A stretch of 64,000 nucleotides of DNA, taken from positions 1 to 64,000 of the forward strand of contig NW_026273346.1 of assembly GCF_020536995.1 (NCBI RefSeq), in the 5' to 3' direction. Under the pieces are notes generated by a model that saw only the letters and a list, made by a program, of their open reading frames with translations, was not told the DNA's origin and did not search any database. The first letter of the stretch is position 1. The number at the start of each line of letters is the position of its first letter. The stretch comes from Dreissena polymorpha. Its lineage: Eukaryota; Mollusca; Bivalvia; Myida; Dreissenidae. Below, piece by piece: positions 1 through 13,497 of the stretch. A program made the translations under genes and the position numbers.

Positions 1-3000
1 CATAACAGATAGCATGAACAGATGTTTATTTAAAACTGGGTACAAGTATGTGCTGCTTGACATTAAACTAGCACTAGCCTGTGCTTGGCATTATGGGCAG
101 TTAACAAAAGAGGATAACATCATAACAGATAGAGGAACAGCTGTCTATTGGTACTTGGTACATGTTATGTGCTTGCTTGACATTTAACTAGCACTAGCCT
201 GTGCTTGGCATCATGGACAGCAAAACAAACACCAGAGAATAACATCATAACAGAAAGAGGAACAGCTGTTATTGGTACTTGGTCATGTTTTATGTGCTGT
301 TTGACATTTAACTAGCACTAGCCTGTGCTTGGGCTCACAGACAGCAAACAACAGAGAATAACATCATACCATATAGAGGAACAACTGTCTTTTAATTCTT
401 GGTACAAGTTTTGTGCTTGTTTGACATTTAACTAGCACTAGCCTGTGCTTGGCATCATGAATAGTAAACAACAAAGGATAACATCATACCCATAGAGGAA
501 CAGCTGTTTATTGATCTTGGTACAAGTTATGTGCTTGTTTGACACTTAACTAGCACTAGCCTGTGCTTGACATCATGGGCAGTAAACAACAAGAGATAAA
601 ATCATAAAGAAAGAGGAACAGCTGTCTATTGGTACTTGGTACAATGTTATGTGCTTGCTTGACATTTAACTAGCACTAGCCTGTGCTTGGCATCATGGGC
701 ATTAAACAACAAGAGGATAACACCATAACAGAAGAGAAACAGCTGTATATTGGTACTGATACATGATATGTGCTTGCTTGACATTTAACTAGCTAGCCTG
801 TGCCTGGCATCATGGGCATAACAAAAACAAAAGGATAACATCATAACAGAAAGAGGAACAGCTGTCTATTTATGCTGGGTAAAAGTATGTGCATGCTTGA
901 CACTTAACTAGCACTAGCCTGTGCTTGGCATCATGGAGAGCAAACAACAAGAGGATAACATCATAACAGAAAGAGGAACAGCTGTCTATTGGTACTTGGT
1001 ACAAGTTATGTGCTTGTTTGACACTTAACTAGCACTAGCCTGTGCTTGGCATACAGACACTAAACAAAAAGAGGATAACATCAGAACATATAGAGGAACT
1101 GCTGTCTATTAAAACTGGGTACAAGTCATGTGCTTGTTGGACACTTAACTAGCACTAGCCTGTGCTTGGCATTACAGACAGTAAACAACAAGAGGATAAC
1201 ATCATAACTGATAGAGGAACAGCTGTTTATTGGTACTGGGTACAAGTTATGTGCTTGTTTGACATTTAACTAGCACTAGCCTGTGCGTGGCATCATGGGC
1301 AGTAAACAAAAGAGGATAACATCATAACAGATAGAGGAACAGCTGCCTACTGATACTGGGTACAAGTTATGTGCTTGTTTGACATTTAACTAGCACTAGC
1401 CTGTGCTTGGCATTAAAGCCAGTAAACAACAAGAGGATAACATCAGAACAGAAAGAGGAACAAATGTCTATTGGTACTTGGTACAAGTTATGTGCTTGTT
1501 TGACATTTAACACGCACTAGCCTGCGCGTGGCATCATAGGCAGTAAATAACAAGAGGATAACATCATAACAGATAGAGGAACAGCTGCCTATTGATACTG
1601 GGTACAAGTTATGTGCTTTTTGGCATTTAACTAGCACTAGCCTGTGCTTGCATTAAAGCCAGTAAACAACAAGAGGATAACATCATAACAGAAAGAGGAA
1701 CAGCTGTCTATTGGTACTGGTACAAGTTATGTGCTTGTTTGACAGTTAACTAGCACTAGTCTGTGCTAGGCATTACTGACAGCAAACAACAAGAGGATAA
1801 CATCATCACAGGTAGAGGAACAGCTGTCTATTGGTACTTGGTACAAGTAATAGGCTTGTTTACGGTTGACTAGCACTAGCCTGAGCTTGGCATCATGGAC
1901 AGTAAACAACAAGAGGATGATATCATAACAGATAATGGAACAGCTGTCTATTGGTACTTGGTACATGTTATGTGCTTGTTTGACACTTAACTAGCACTAG
2001 CCTGTGCTTGGCACTATGGACAGTAAACAACAAGAGGATAACATCATAAAAAGATAGATGAAAAGCTGTTTATTTATACTGGGCACAAGTAATGTGCTTG
2101 TTTGACATTAACTAGCACTAGCCTGTGCTTAGCATCATGGGCAGTTAACAACAAGAGGAACATCATAACAGATAGAGGAACAGCTGTCTATTGGTACATG
2201 GTACAGGTTATGTGCTTGTTTGAAATTTAACTAGCACTAGCCTGTGCTTGGCATCATGGACAGCAAACAACACGAGAATAACATCATAACAGAACAGAAT
2301 AGAAACAGCTGTCTATGGTACTTGGTACATCTTATGTGCTTGTTTGACACTTAACTAGCACTAGCCTGTGCTTGGCACTATGGACAATAAACAAGAAGAG
2401 GATAACATCATAACAGAAAGAGGAACATCTGTCTATTGGTACTGGGTACAAGTTATGTGCTGTTTGACATTTAACTAGCACTAGCCTGTGCTTGGCATAA
2501 AGCCAGTAAACAACAAGAGGATAACATCATAACAGAAAGAGGAACAGCTGTCTATTGGTACTTGGTACATGTTATGTGCTTGTTTGACACTTAACTAGCA
2601 CTAGCCTGTGCTTGGCACTATGAACAGTAAACAACATAAGAGGATAACATCATAACAGAAAGAGGGAAAATCTGTCTATTGGTACTGGGTACAAGTTAGG
2701 TGCTTGTTTGACACTTAACTAGCACTAGCCTGTGCTTGGCATCATGGGCAGTTAACAACAAGAGGATAACATCATAACAGAAAGAGGAACAGCTGCCTAT
2801 TGGTACTTGGTACATGTTATGTGCTTGTTTGACACTTACTAGCACTAGCCTGTGCTTGGCACTATGGACAGTAAACAACAAGAGGATAACATCATAACAG
2901 AAAGAGGAACAGCTGTCTATTGGTACCAAGTAAACGGTATGTGCTTGTTTGACATTAACTAGCACTAGCCTGTGCTTGGCACTACAGACACTATACAACA

Positions 3001-6000
3001 AGAGGATAAAATCATAACAGAAAAAGGAAAAGTTGTCTATTAATACTGGGATCAAGTTTTGTGCTTGTTTGACACTTAACTAGCACTAGCCTGTGCTTGG
3101 CACTACAGACAGCAAACAACAAGAGGACAACATTATAACAGAAAGAGGAACAGCTGTCTATTAATACTGGGTACAAGTCATGTGCTTGTTTGACATTTAA
3201 CTAGCACTAGCCTGTGCTTGGCATTAGAGACAGTAAACAACAAGAGGATAACATCATAACAGAAAAGAGGAAAATCTGTCTATTGGTACTGGGTACAAGT
3301 TATGTGCTTGTTTGACATTTAACACGCACTAGCCTGTGCGTGGCATCATAGGCAGTAAATAACAAGAGGATAACATCATAACAGATAGAGGAACAGCTGC
3401 CTATTGATACTCGGTACAAGTTATGTGCTTGTTTGGCATTTAACTAGCACTAGCCTGTGCTTGGCATTAAAGCCAGTAAAGACAAGAGAGATAACATCAT
3501 AACAGATAGAGGAACAGCTGTCTATTGGTACTTGGTACAGGTTATGTGCTTGTTTGACATTTAACTAGCACTAGCCTGTGCTTGGCATCATGGGCAGCAA
3601 AACAACACAAGAATAACATCATAACAGATAGAGAAAACAGCTGTCTTTTAATACTGGGTACAAGTTATAGGCTTGTTTGACATTTAACTAGCACTAGCCT
3701 GTGATTGGCATCATGGCAGTTAACAACAAGAGGATAACATCATAACAGATAAAGGAACAGCTGTCTATTGGTACTGGTACATGTAATGTGCTTGTTTGAC
3801 ACTTAACTAGCACTAGTCTGTGCTTGGCACTATGGACAGTAACCAACAAGAGGATAACACCAGAAGAGAAAGATGAAAATCTGTCTATTGGTACTGTGTA
3901 CAAGTTATGTGCTTGTTTGACACTTAACTAGCACTAGCCTGTGCTTGGCATCATGGGCAGTTAACAACAAGAGGAACATTAACAGATAAAGGAACAGCTG
4001 TCTATTGGTACTTGGACATGTTATGTGCTTGTTTGACACTAACTAGCACTAGCCTGTGCTTGGCATCATGGGCAGTAAACAACAAGAGGATAACATCACA
4101 ACAGAAATAGGAAAATCTGTCTATTAGTACTGGGTACAAGTTATGTGCTTGTTTGACACTTAACTAGCACTAGCCTGTGCTTGGCATCATAGGCAGTTAA
4201 CAACAAGAGGATAACATCATAACAGATAAAGGAAAATCTATCTATTAGTACTGGGTACAAGTATGTGCTTGTTGACACTTAACTAGCACTAGCCTGTGCT
4301 TGGCATCATAGGCAGTTAACAACAAGAGGATAACATCATAAAAGATAAAGGAACAGCTGTCTATTGGTACTTGGTACATGTCATGTGCTTGTTTGACACT
4401 TAACTAGCACTAGCCTGTGCTTGGCACTATGGACAATAAACAAGAAGAGGATAACATCATAACAGAAAGAGGAAAAATCTGTCTATTGGAACTGTGTACA
4501 AGTTAAGTGCTTGTTTGACATTTAACTAGCACTAGCCTGTGCTTGGCATTAAAGCCAGTAAACAAAAAGAGGATAACATCATAACAGAAAGAGAAACAGC
4601 TGTCTATTGGTACTTGGTACATGGTATGTGCTTGTTTGACATTTAACTAGCACTAGCCTGTGCTTGGCATTAAAGCCAGTAAACAACAAGAGGATAACAT
4701 CATAACAGAAAGAGGAACAAAAGTCTATTGATACTTGGTACATGTTATGTGCTTGTTTGACACTTAACTAGCACTAGCCTGTGCTTGTCACTATGAACAG
4801 TAAACAACAAGAATATACATCATAACAGAAAGAGGAAATCTGTCTATTGGTACTGGGTACAAGATAGGTGCTTGTTTGACACTTAACTAGCACTAGCCTG
4901 TGCTTGGCACTATGGACAGTAACAACAAGAGGATAACATCATAACAGAAAGAGGAACAGCTGTCTATTGGTACCAAGTAAACGGTAGTATGTGCTTGTTT
5001 AACATTAACTAGCACTAGCCTGTGCTTGGCACTACAGACACTAAACAACAAGAGGATAACATCATAACAGAAAGACAAAAAGTTGTCTATTAATACTGGG
5101 ATCAAGTTTTGTGCTTGTTTGACACTGAACTAGCACTAGCCTGTGCTTGGCACTACAGACACCAAACAACAAGAGGACAACATCATAACAGAAAGAGGAA
5201 CAGCTGTCTATTAATGGGTACACGTCATGTGCTTGTTTGACATTTAACTAGCACTAGCCTGTGCTTGGCATTAGAGACAGTAAACAACAAGAGGATAACA
5301 TCATAACGGAAGAGGAAAATCTGTCTATTGGTACTGGGTACAAGTTATGTGCTTGTTTGACACTTAACTAGCACTAGCATGTGCTTGGCATCATGGGCAG
5401 TTAACAACAAGAGAATAACATCATAAAAGAAAGAGGAACAGCTGTCTATTGGTACTTGGTACATGTTATGTGCTTGTTTGACATTAACTAGCACTAGCCT
5501 GTGCTTGGCATCATGGACAGCAAACAACACGAGAATAACATCATAACAGATAGAGAAACAGCTGTCTTTTAATACTGGGTACAAGCTATGTGCTTGTTTG
5601 ACATTTAACTAGAACTAGCCTGTGCTTGGCATTAAAGCCAGTAAACAACAAGAGGATAACATCAACAGAAAGAGGAAAAGCTGTCTATTGGTACTTGGTA
5701 CATGTCATGTGCTTGTTTGACATTTAACTAGCACTAGCCTGTGCTTGGCACTATAAACAGTAAACAACAAGAGGATAACATCATAACAAAAAGAGGAACA
5801 GCTGTCTATTGGTACTTGGTACATGTTATGTGCTTGTTTGACACTTAACTAGCACTAGCCTGTGCTTGGCACTATGGACAGTAAACAACAGAGGATAACA
5901 TCATAAGATATAGAGGAACAGCTGTCTATTGATACTGGGTACAAGTAATGTGCTTGTTTGACATTTAACTAGCACTAGCCTGTGCTTGGCATTAGAGACA

Positions 6001-6429
6001 GTAAACAACAAGAGGATAACATCATAACAGAAAGAGGAACAGCTGTCTATTGGTACTTGGTACATGTTATGTGCTTGTTTGACACTTAACTAGCACTAGC
6101 CTGTGCTTGGCACTATGGACAATAAACAAGAAGAGGATAACATCATAACAGAAAGAGGAAATCTGTCTATTGGTACTGGGTACAAGTTATGTGCTTGTTT
6201 GACATTTAACTAGCACTAGCCTGTGCTTGGCATTAAAGCCAGTAAACAACAAGAGGATAACATCATAACAGAAAGAGGAACAGCTGTCTATTGGTACTTG
6301 GTACATGTTATGTGCTTGTTTGACACTTAACTAGCACTAGCCTGTGCTTGGCACTATGAACAGTAAACAACATAAGAGGATAACATCATAACAGAAAGAG
6401 GAAAATCTGTCTATTGGTACTGGGTACAA

Positions 6430-9400
6430 GTTAGGTGCTTGTTTGACACTTAACTAGCACTAGCCTGTGCTTGGCATCATGGGCAGTTAACAACAAGAGG
6501 ATAACATCATAACAGAAAGAGGAACAGCTGCCTGTTGGTGCTTTGTACATGTTATGTGCTTGTTTGACACTTAACTAGCACTAGCCTGTGCTTGGCACTA
6601 TGGACAGTAATCAACAAGAGGATAACATCATAACAGAAAGAGGAACAGCTGTCTATTGGTACCAAGTAAACGGTATGTGCTTGTTTGACATTAACTAGCA
6701 CTAGCCTGTGCTTGGCACTACAGACACTATACAACAAGAGGATAACATCATAACAGAAAGAGGAAAAGTTGTCTATTAATACTGGGATCAAGTTTTGTGC
6801 TTGTTGACACTTAACTAGCACTAGCCTGTGCTTGGCACTACAGACAGCAAACAACAAGAGGACAACTATAACAGAAAGAGGAAACAGCTGTCTATTAATA
6901 CTGGGTACAAGTCATGTGCTTGTTTAACATTTAACTAGCACTAGCCTGTGCTTGGCATTAGAGACAGTAAACAACAAGAGGATAACATCATAACAGAAAG
7001 AGGAAAATCTGTCTATTGGTACTGGGTACAAGTTATGTGCTTGTTTGACATTTAACACGCACTAGCCTGTGCGTGGCATCATAGGCAGTAAATAACAAGA
7101 GGATAACATCATAACAGATAGAGGAACAGCTGCCTTTGATACTGGGTACAAGTTATGTGCTTGTTTGGCATTTAACTAGCACTAGCCTGTGCTTGGCATT
7201 AAAGCCAGTAAACAACAAGAGGATAACATCATAACAGATAGAGGAACAGCTGTCTATTGGTACTTGGTACAGGTTATGTGCTTTTTGACATTTAACTAGC
7301 ACTAGCCTGTGCTTGGCATCATGGACAGCAAACAACACAAGAATAACATCATAACAGATAGAGAAACAGCTGTCTTTAATACTGGGTACAAGTTATAGGC
7401 TTGTTTGACATTTAACTAGCACTAGCCTGTGATTGGCATCATGGACAGTTAACAACAAGAGGATAACATCATAACAGATAAAGGAACAGCTGTCTATTGG
7501 TACTTGGTACATGTAATGTGCTTGTTTGACACTTAACTAGCACTAGTCTGTGCTTGGCACTATGGACAGTAACCAACAAGAGGATAACATCATAACAGAA
7601 AGATGAAAATCTGTCTATTGGTACTGGGTACAAGTTAGGTGCTTGTTTGACACTTAACAGCACTAGCCTGTGCTTGGCATCATGGGCAGTTAACAACAAG
7701 AGGATAACATCATAACAGAAAGAGGAACAGCTGCCTATTGGTACTTGGTACATGTTATGTGCTTGTTTGACACTTAACTAGCACTAGCCTGTGCTTGGCA
7801 CTATGGACAGTAATCAACAAGAGGATAACATCATAACAGAAAGAGGAACAGCTGTCTATTGGTACCAAGTAAATGGTATGTGCTTGTTTGACATTAACTA
7901 GCACTAGCCTGTGCTTGGCACTAAAGACACTATACAACAAGAGGATAACATCATAACAGAAAGAGGAAAGTTGTCTATTAATACTGGGATCAAGTTTTGT
8001 GCTTGTTTGACACTTAACTAGCACTAGCCTGTGCTTGGCACTACAGACAGCAAACAACAAGAGGACAACGTTATAACAGAAAGAGGAACAGCTGTTTATT
8101 AATACTGGGTACAAGTAATGTGCTTGTTTGACATTTAACTAGCACTAGCCTGTGCTTGGCATTAGAGACAGTAAACAACAAGAGGATAACATCATAACAG
8201 AAAGAGGAAAATCTGTCTATTGGTACTGGGTACAAGTTATGTGCTTGTTTGACATTTAACACGCACTAGCCTGTGCGTGGCATCATAGGCAGTAAATAAC
8301 AAGAGGATAACATCATAACAGATAGAGGAACAGCTGCCAATTGATACTGGGTACAAGTTATGTGCTTGTTTGGCATTTAACTAGCACTAGCCTGTGCTTG
8401 GCATTAAAGCCAGTAAACAACAAGAGGATAACATCAAAACAGATAGAGGAACAGCTGTCTATTGGTACTTGGTACAGGTTATGTGCTTGTTTGACATTTA
8501 ACTAGCACTAGCCTGTGCTTGGCATCATGGACAGCAAACAACACAAGAATAACATCATAACAGATAGAGAAACAGCTGTCTTTTAATACTGGGTACAAGT
8601 TATAGGCTTGTTTGACATTAACTAGCACTAGCCTGTGATTGGCATCATGGGCAGTTAACAACAAGAGGATAACATCATAACAGATAAAGGAACAGCTGTC
8701 TATTGGTACTTGGTACATGTAATGTGCTTGTTTGACACTTAACTAGCACTAGTCTGTGCTTGGCACTATGGACAGTAACCAACAAGAGGATAACATCATA
8801 ACAGAAAGATGAAAATCTGTCTATTGGTACTGGGTACAAGTTAGGTGCTTGTTTGACACTTAACTAGCACTAGCCTGTGCTTGGCATCATGGGCAGTTAA
8901 CAACAAGAGGATAACATCATAACAGAAAGAGGAACAGCTGCCTATTGGTACTTGGTACATGTTATGTGCTTGTTTGACACTTAACTAGCACTAGCCTGTG
9001 CTTGGCACTATGGACAGTAATCAACAAGAGGATAACATCATAACAGAAAGAGGAACAGCTGTCTTTTGGTACCAAGTAATGGTATGTGCTTGTTTGACAT
9101 TAACTAGCACTAGCCTGTGCTTGGCACTAAAGACAATACAACAAGAGGATAACATCATAACAGAAAGAGGAAAAGTTGTCTATTAATACTGGGATCAAGT
9201 TTTGTGCTTGTTTGACACTTAACTAGCACTAGCCTGTGCTTGGCACTACAGACAGCAAACAACAAGAGGACAACATTATAACAGAAAGAGGAACAGCTGT
9301 TTATTAATACTGGGTACAAGTAATGTGCTTGTTTGACATTTAACTAGCACTAGCCTGTGCTTGGCATTAGAGACAGTAAACAACAAGAGGATAACATCAT

Positions 9401-9840
9401 AACAGAAAGAGGAAAATCTGTCTATTGGTACTGGGTACAAGTTATGTGCTTGTTTGACATTTAACTAGCACTAGCCTGTGCGTGGCATCATAGGCAGTAA
9501 ATAACAAGAGGATAACATCATAACAGATAGAGGAACAGCTGCCTATTGATACTGGGTACAAGTTATGTGCTTGTTTGGCATTTAACTAGCACTAGCCTGT
9601 GCTTGGCATTAAAGCAGTAAACAACAAGAGGATAACATCATAACAGATAGAGGAGCAGCTGTCTATTGGTACTGGTACAGGTTATGTGCTTGTTTGACAT
9701 TTAACTAGCACTAGCCTGTGCTTGGCATCATGGACAGCAAACAACACAAGAATAACATCATAACAGATAGAGAAACAGCTGTCTTTAATACTGGGTACAA
9801 GTTATAGGCTTGTTTGACATTTAACTAGCACTAGCCTGTG
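6430..9840. repeat. Higher-order repeat block (~1,205 bp, three tandem copies)
   Basis: Within the satellite, the same order of unit variants returns every ~1,205 bases. The marker AAGTTAGGTGCTTG appears near 6,430, 7,635 and 8,840; GGTACCAAGTA near 6,661, 7,862 and 9,068; and the GTTTGGCATTTAAC variant near 7,163, 8,370 and 9,570. This is a ten-unit higher-order repeat. The third copy breaks off near 9,840. A related copy lies at about 2,690-3,890, and a separate ~1.4-kb block at about 4,560-5,960 is repeated at about 10,220-11,740. Confidence 0.85.
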
Positions 9841-12320
9841 CTTGGCATCATAGGCAGTTAACAACAAGAGGATAACATCATAACAGATAAAGGAACAGCT
9901 GTCTATTGGTACTTGGGACATGTTATGTGCTTGTTTGACACTAACTAGCACTAGCCTGTGCTTGGCATCATGGGCAGTAAACAACAAGAGGATAACATCA
10001 CAACAGAAATAGGAAAATCTGTCTATTAGTACTGGGTACATGTTATGTGCTTGTTTGACACTTAACTAGCACTAGCCTGTGCTTGGCACTATGGACAATA
10101 AACAAGAAAAGAGGAACATCATAACAGAAAAGAGGAAAATCTGTCTATGGTACTGTGTACAAGTTATGTGCTTGTTTGACATTTAACTAGCACTAGCCTG
10201 TGCTTGGCATTAAAGCCAGTAAACAACAGAGGATAAACATCATAACAGAAAGAGAAACAGCTGTCTATTGGTACTTGGTACATGTTATGTGCTTGTTTGA
10301 CATTTAACTAGCACTAGCCTGTGCTTGGCATTAAAGCCAGTAAACAACAAGAGGATAACATCATAACAGAAAGAGGAACAGAAGTCTATTGGTACTTGGT
10401 ACATGTTATGTGCTTGTTTGACACTAAACTAGCACTAGCCTGTGCTTGTCACTATGAACAGTAAACAACAAGAATATACATCATAACAGAAAGAGGAAAA
10501 TCTGTCTATTGGTACTGGGTACAAGATAGGTGCTTGTTTGACACTTAACTAGCACTAGCCTGTGCTTGGCACTATGGACAGTAAACAACAAGAGGATAAC
10601 ATCATAACAGAAAGAGGAACAGCTGTCTATTGGTACCAAGTAAACGGTATGTGCTTGTTTGACATTAACTAGCACTAGCCTGTGCTTGGCACTACAGACA
10701 CTAAACAACAAGAGGATAACATCATAACAGAAAGACGAAAAGTTGTCTATTTATACTGGGATCAAGTTTTGTGCTTGATTGACACTGAACTAGCACTAGC
10801 CTGTGCTGGCACTACAGACACCAAACAACAAGAGGACAACATCATGACACCAAACAACAAGAGGACAACATCATAACAGAAAGAGGAACAGCTGTCTATA
10901 AATAATGGGTACACGTCATGTGCTTGTTTGACATTTAACTAGCACTAGCCTGTGCTTGGCATTAGAGACAGTAAACAACAAGAGGATAACATCATAACAG
11001 AAAGAGGAAAACTGTCTATTGGTACTGGGTACAAGTTATGTGCTTGTTGACACTTAACTAGCATGTGCTTGGCATCATGGCAGTTAACAACAGGAGAATA
11101 ACATCATAAAAGAAAGAGGAACAGCTGTCTATTGGTACTTGGTACATGTTATGTGCTTGTTTGACATTTAACTAGCACTAGCCTGTGCTTGGCATCATGG
11201 ACAGCAAACAACACGAGAATAACATCATAACAGATAGAGAAACAGCTGTCTTTTAATACTGGGTACAAGTTATGTGCTTGTTTGTCATTTAACTAGCACT
11301 AGCCTGTGCTTGGCATTAAAGCCAGTAAACAACAAGAGGATAACATCATAACAGAAGAGGAAAAGCTGTCTATTGGTACTTGGTACATGGCATGTGCTTG
11401 TTTGACATTTAACTAGCACTAGCCTGTGCTTGGCATTAAAGCCAGTAAACAACAAGAGGATAACATCATTACAGAAAGAGGAACAGCTGTCTATTGGTAC
11501 TTGGTACTTGTTATGTGCTTGTTTGACACTTAACTAGCACTAGCCTGTGCTTGGCACTATAAACAGTAAACAACAAGAGGATAACATCATAACAGAAAGA
11601 GGAACAGCTGTCTATTGGTACTTGGTACATGTATGTGCTTGTTTGACATTAACTAGCACTAGCCTGTGCTTGGCACTATGGACAGTAACAACAAGAGGAT
11701 AACATCATAAGATATAGAGGAACAGCTGTCTATTGATACTGGGTACAAGTAATGTGCTTGTTTGACATTTAACTAGCACAAGCCTGTGCTTGGCATTAGA
11801 GACAGTAAACAACAAGAGGATAACATCATAAACAGATAGAGGAACAGCTGTCTATTGGTACTTGGTACAGGTTATGTGCTTGTTTGACATTTAACTAGCA
11901 CTAGCCTGTGCTTGGCATCATTGACAGCAAACAACACGAGAATAACATCATAACAGAAAGGCAAACAGCTGTTTTTTAATACTGGGTACAAGTTATGTGC
12001 TTGTTTGACATTTAACTAGCACTAGCCTGTGCTTGGCTCCATGGGCAGTTAACAACAAGAGGATAACATCATAACAGATAAAGGAACAGCTGTCTATTGG
12101 TACTTGGTACATGTTAATGTGCTTGTTTGACACTTAACTAGCACAAGTCTGTGATTGGCACTATGGACAGTAACCAACAAGAGGATAACATCATAACAGA
12201 AAGATGAAAATCTGTCTATTGGTACTGGGTACAAGTTATGTGCTTGTTTGACACTTAACTAGCACTAGCCTGTGCTTGGCATTAGAGACAGTAAACAACA
12301 AGAGGATAACATCATAACAG

Positions 12321-13497
12321 ACTAGAAATGGCGCGGCAGAGGCCGACGCGTATCCCCCACGCCGAATGTTTGACCTAGGTGTGCCCAGGGTTGGTAATGG
12401 GCCATGCATAGCTGAGATTGACCGTATTGTCATAAGAGAAGTTCATCATCAATTAGAAGTGAATTGGTGTAGAAATGAAGAAGTTATAGTAAAAGGCAAT
12501 TTGGTGGGTGTGTGTGACATATGTGGGCAGGGCGCCCCAGGGTGGTAATGGGCCATGCATAGTTGAGATTGACCGTATTGTCATAAGAGAGGTTCAGTAT
12601 CAATTTGAAGTGAATCGGTGTAGAAATGAGAAATTATAGTAAAGGAATTTGGGTGGGTGTGGTCTATGTGGGCGGGGCGCCCCAGGGTGGTAATGGGGCC
12701 ATGCATAGTTGAGATTGACTGTATTGTCATAAGAGAAGTTCAATATCAATTTGAAGTGAATCGGTTGTAGAAATGAAGAAATTAGTAAAAGGCAATTTGG
12801 GTGGGTGTGGTCTATGTGGGCGGGGCCCAGGGTTGGTTATGGGAACATGCATAGTTGAGATTGACCCTAATGTCATAAGAGAAGTTCAGTATCAATTTGA
12901 AGTGAATCCGTGTAGAAATGAAAAAATTATAGTAAATGGAATTTTTTGGTGGGTGTGGCCTATGTGGGCGGGCGCCCAGGTTGGGATTGGGGCCATGCAT
13001 AGTTGAGATTGACCCTAATCATAACAAAAGTTCAGTATCAATTTGAAGTGAATCCGTGTAGAAATGAAAAAATTATAGTAAATGGAAATTTTTGGTGGGT
13101 GTGGCCTATGTGGGCGGGGCGCCCCAGGGTTGGGAATGGGGCCATGCATGGTTGAGATTGACCGTATTGTCATAGGTGAGGTCCAGTATCAATTTGAAGT
13201 GAATCGGGTGTAGAAATAAAGAAGTAAATGTAAAATAACCTAAAAAAATGAGTGATAATTTCTGACGCGGCCCCACCCCAACCCCTATAACTTTTGACCC
13301 AGGGGTCAGATCAAAATTCCAAATAGTGCAGGGTCGCACATATGCTCATAGCTACCATGTGTGTAAATTTCAAGGTTCTAGTGCTTTAGTGTAGGAGGAG
13401 ATAGTGGCCAGGACGGACGGACAGACGGACGGACAGACGGACGGACGGCGGAGATCACCACAATATCCCCACCTTTTTTTCAAAAAGCGTGGGGATA
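12321..13497 (+). mobile_element. Pearl-like (Helitron/Helentron-type) non-autonomous element, copy A
   Basis: This ~1.18-kb element sits inside the satellite. It starts CTAGAAATGGCGCGGCAGAG, has a subterminal TATCCCCACGC, then six ~150-bp core repeats (each with GGGTTGGTAATGGGGCCATG or a variant), an ACGG/ACAG tetranucleotide stretch at about 13,412-13,447, and a terminal hairpin (ATCCCCAC ... GTGGGGAT) ending GCGTGGGGATA. Core repeats plus an ACGG-type microsatellite plus an end hairpin is the known plan of bivalve pearl elements and of HINE/DINE-like Helentron derivatives. The satellite reads continuously across the insertion (CATAACAG joined to ATAAAGGAAC), so no target-site duplication was made, as expected for rolling-circle elements. 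It encodes no protein. A second copy is at 30,973-32,153. Confidence 0.8.
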
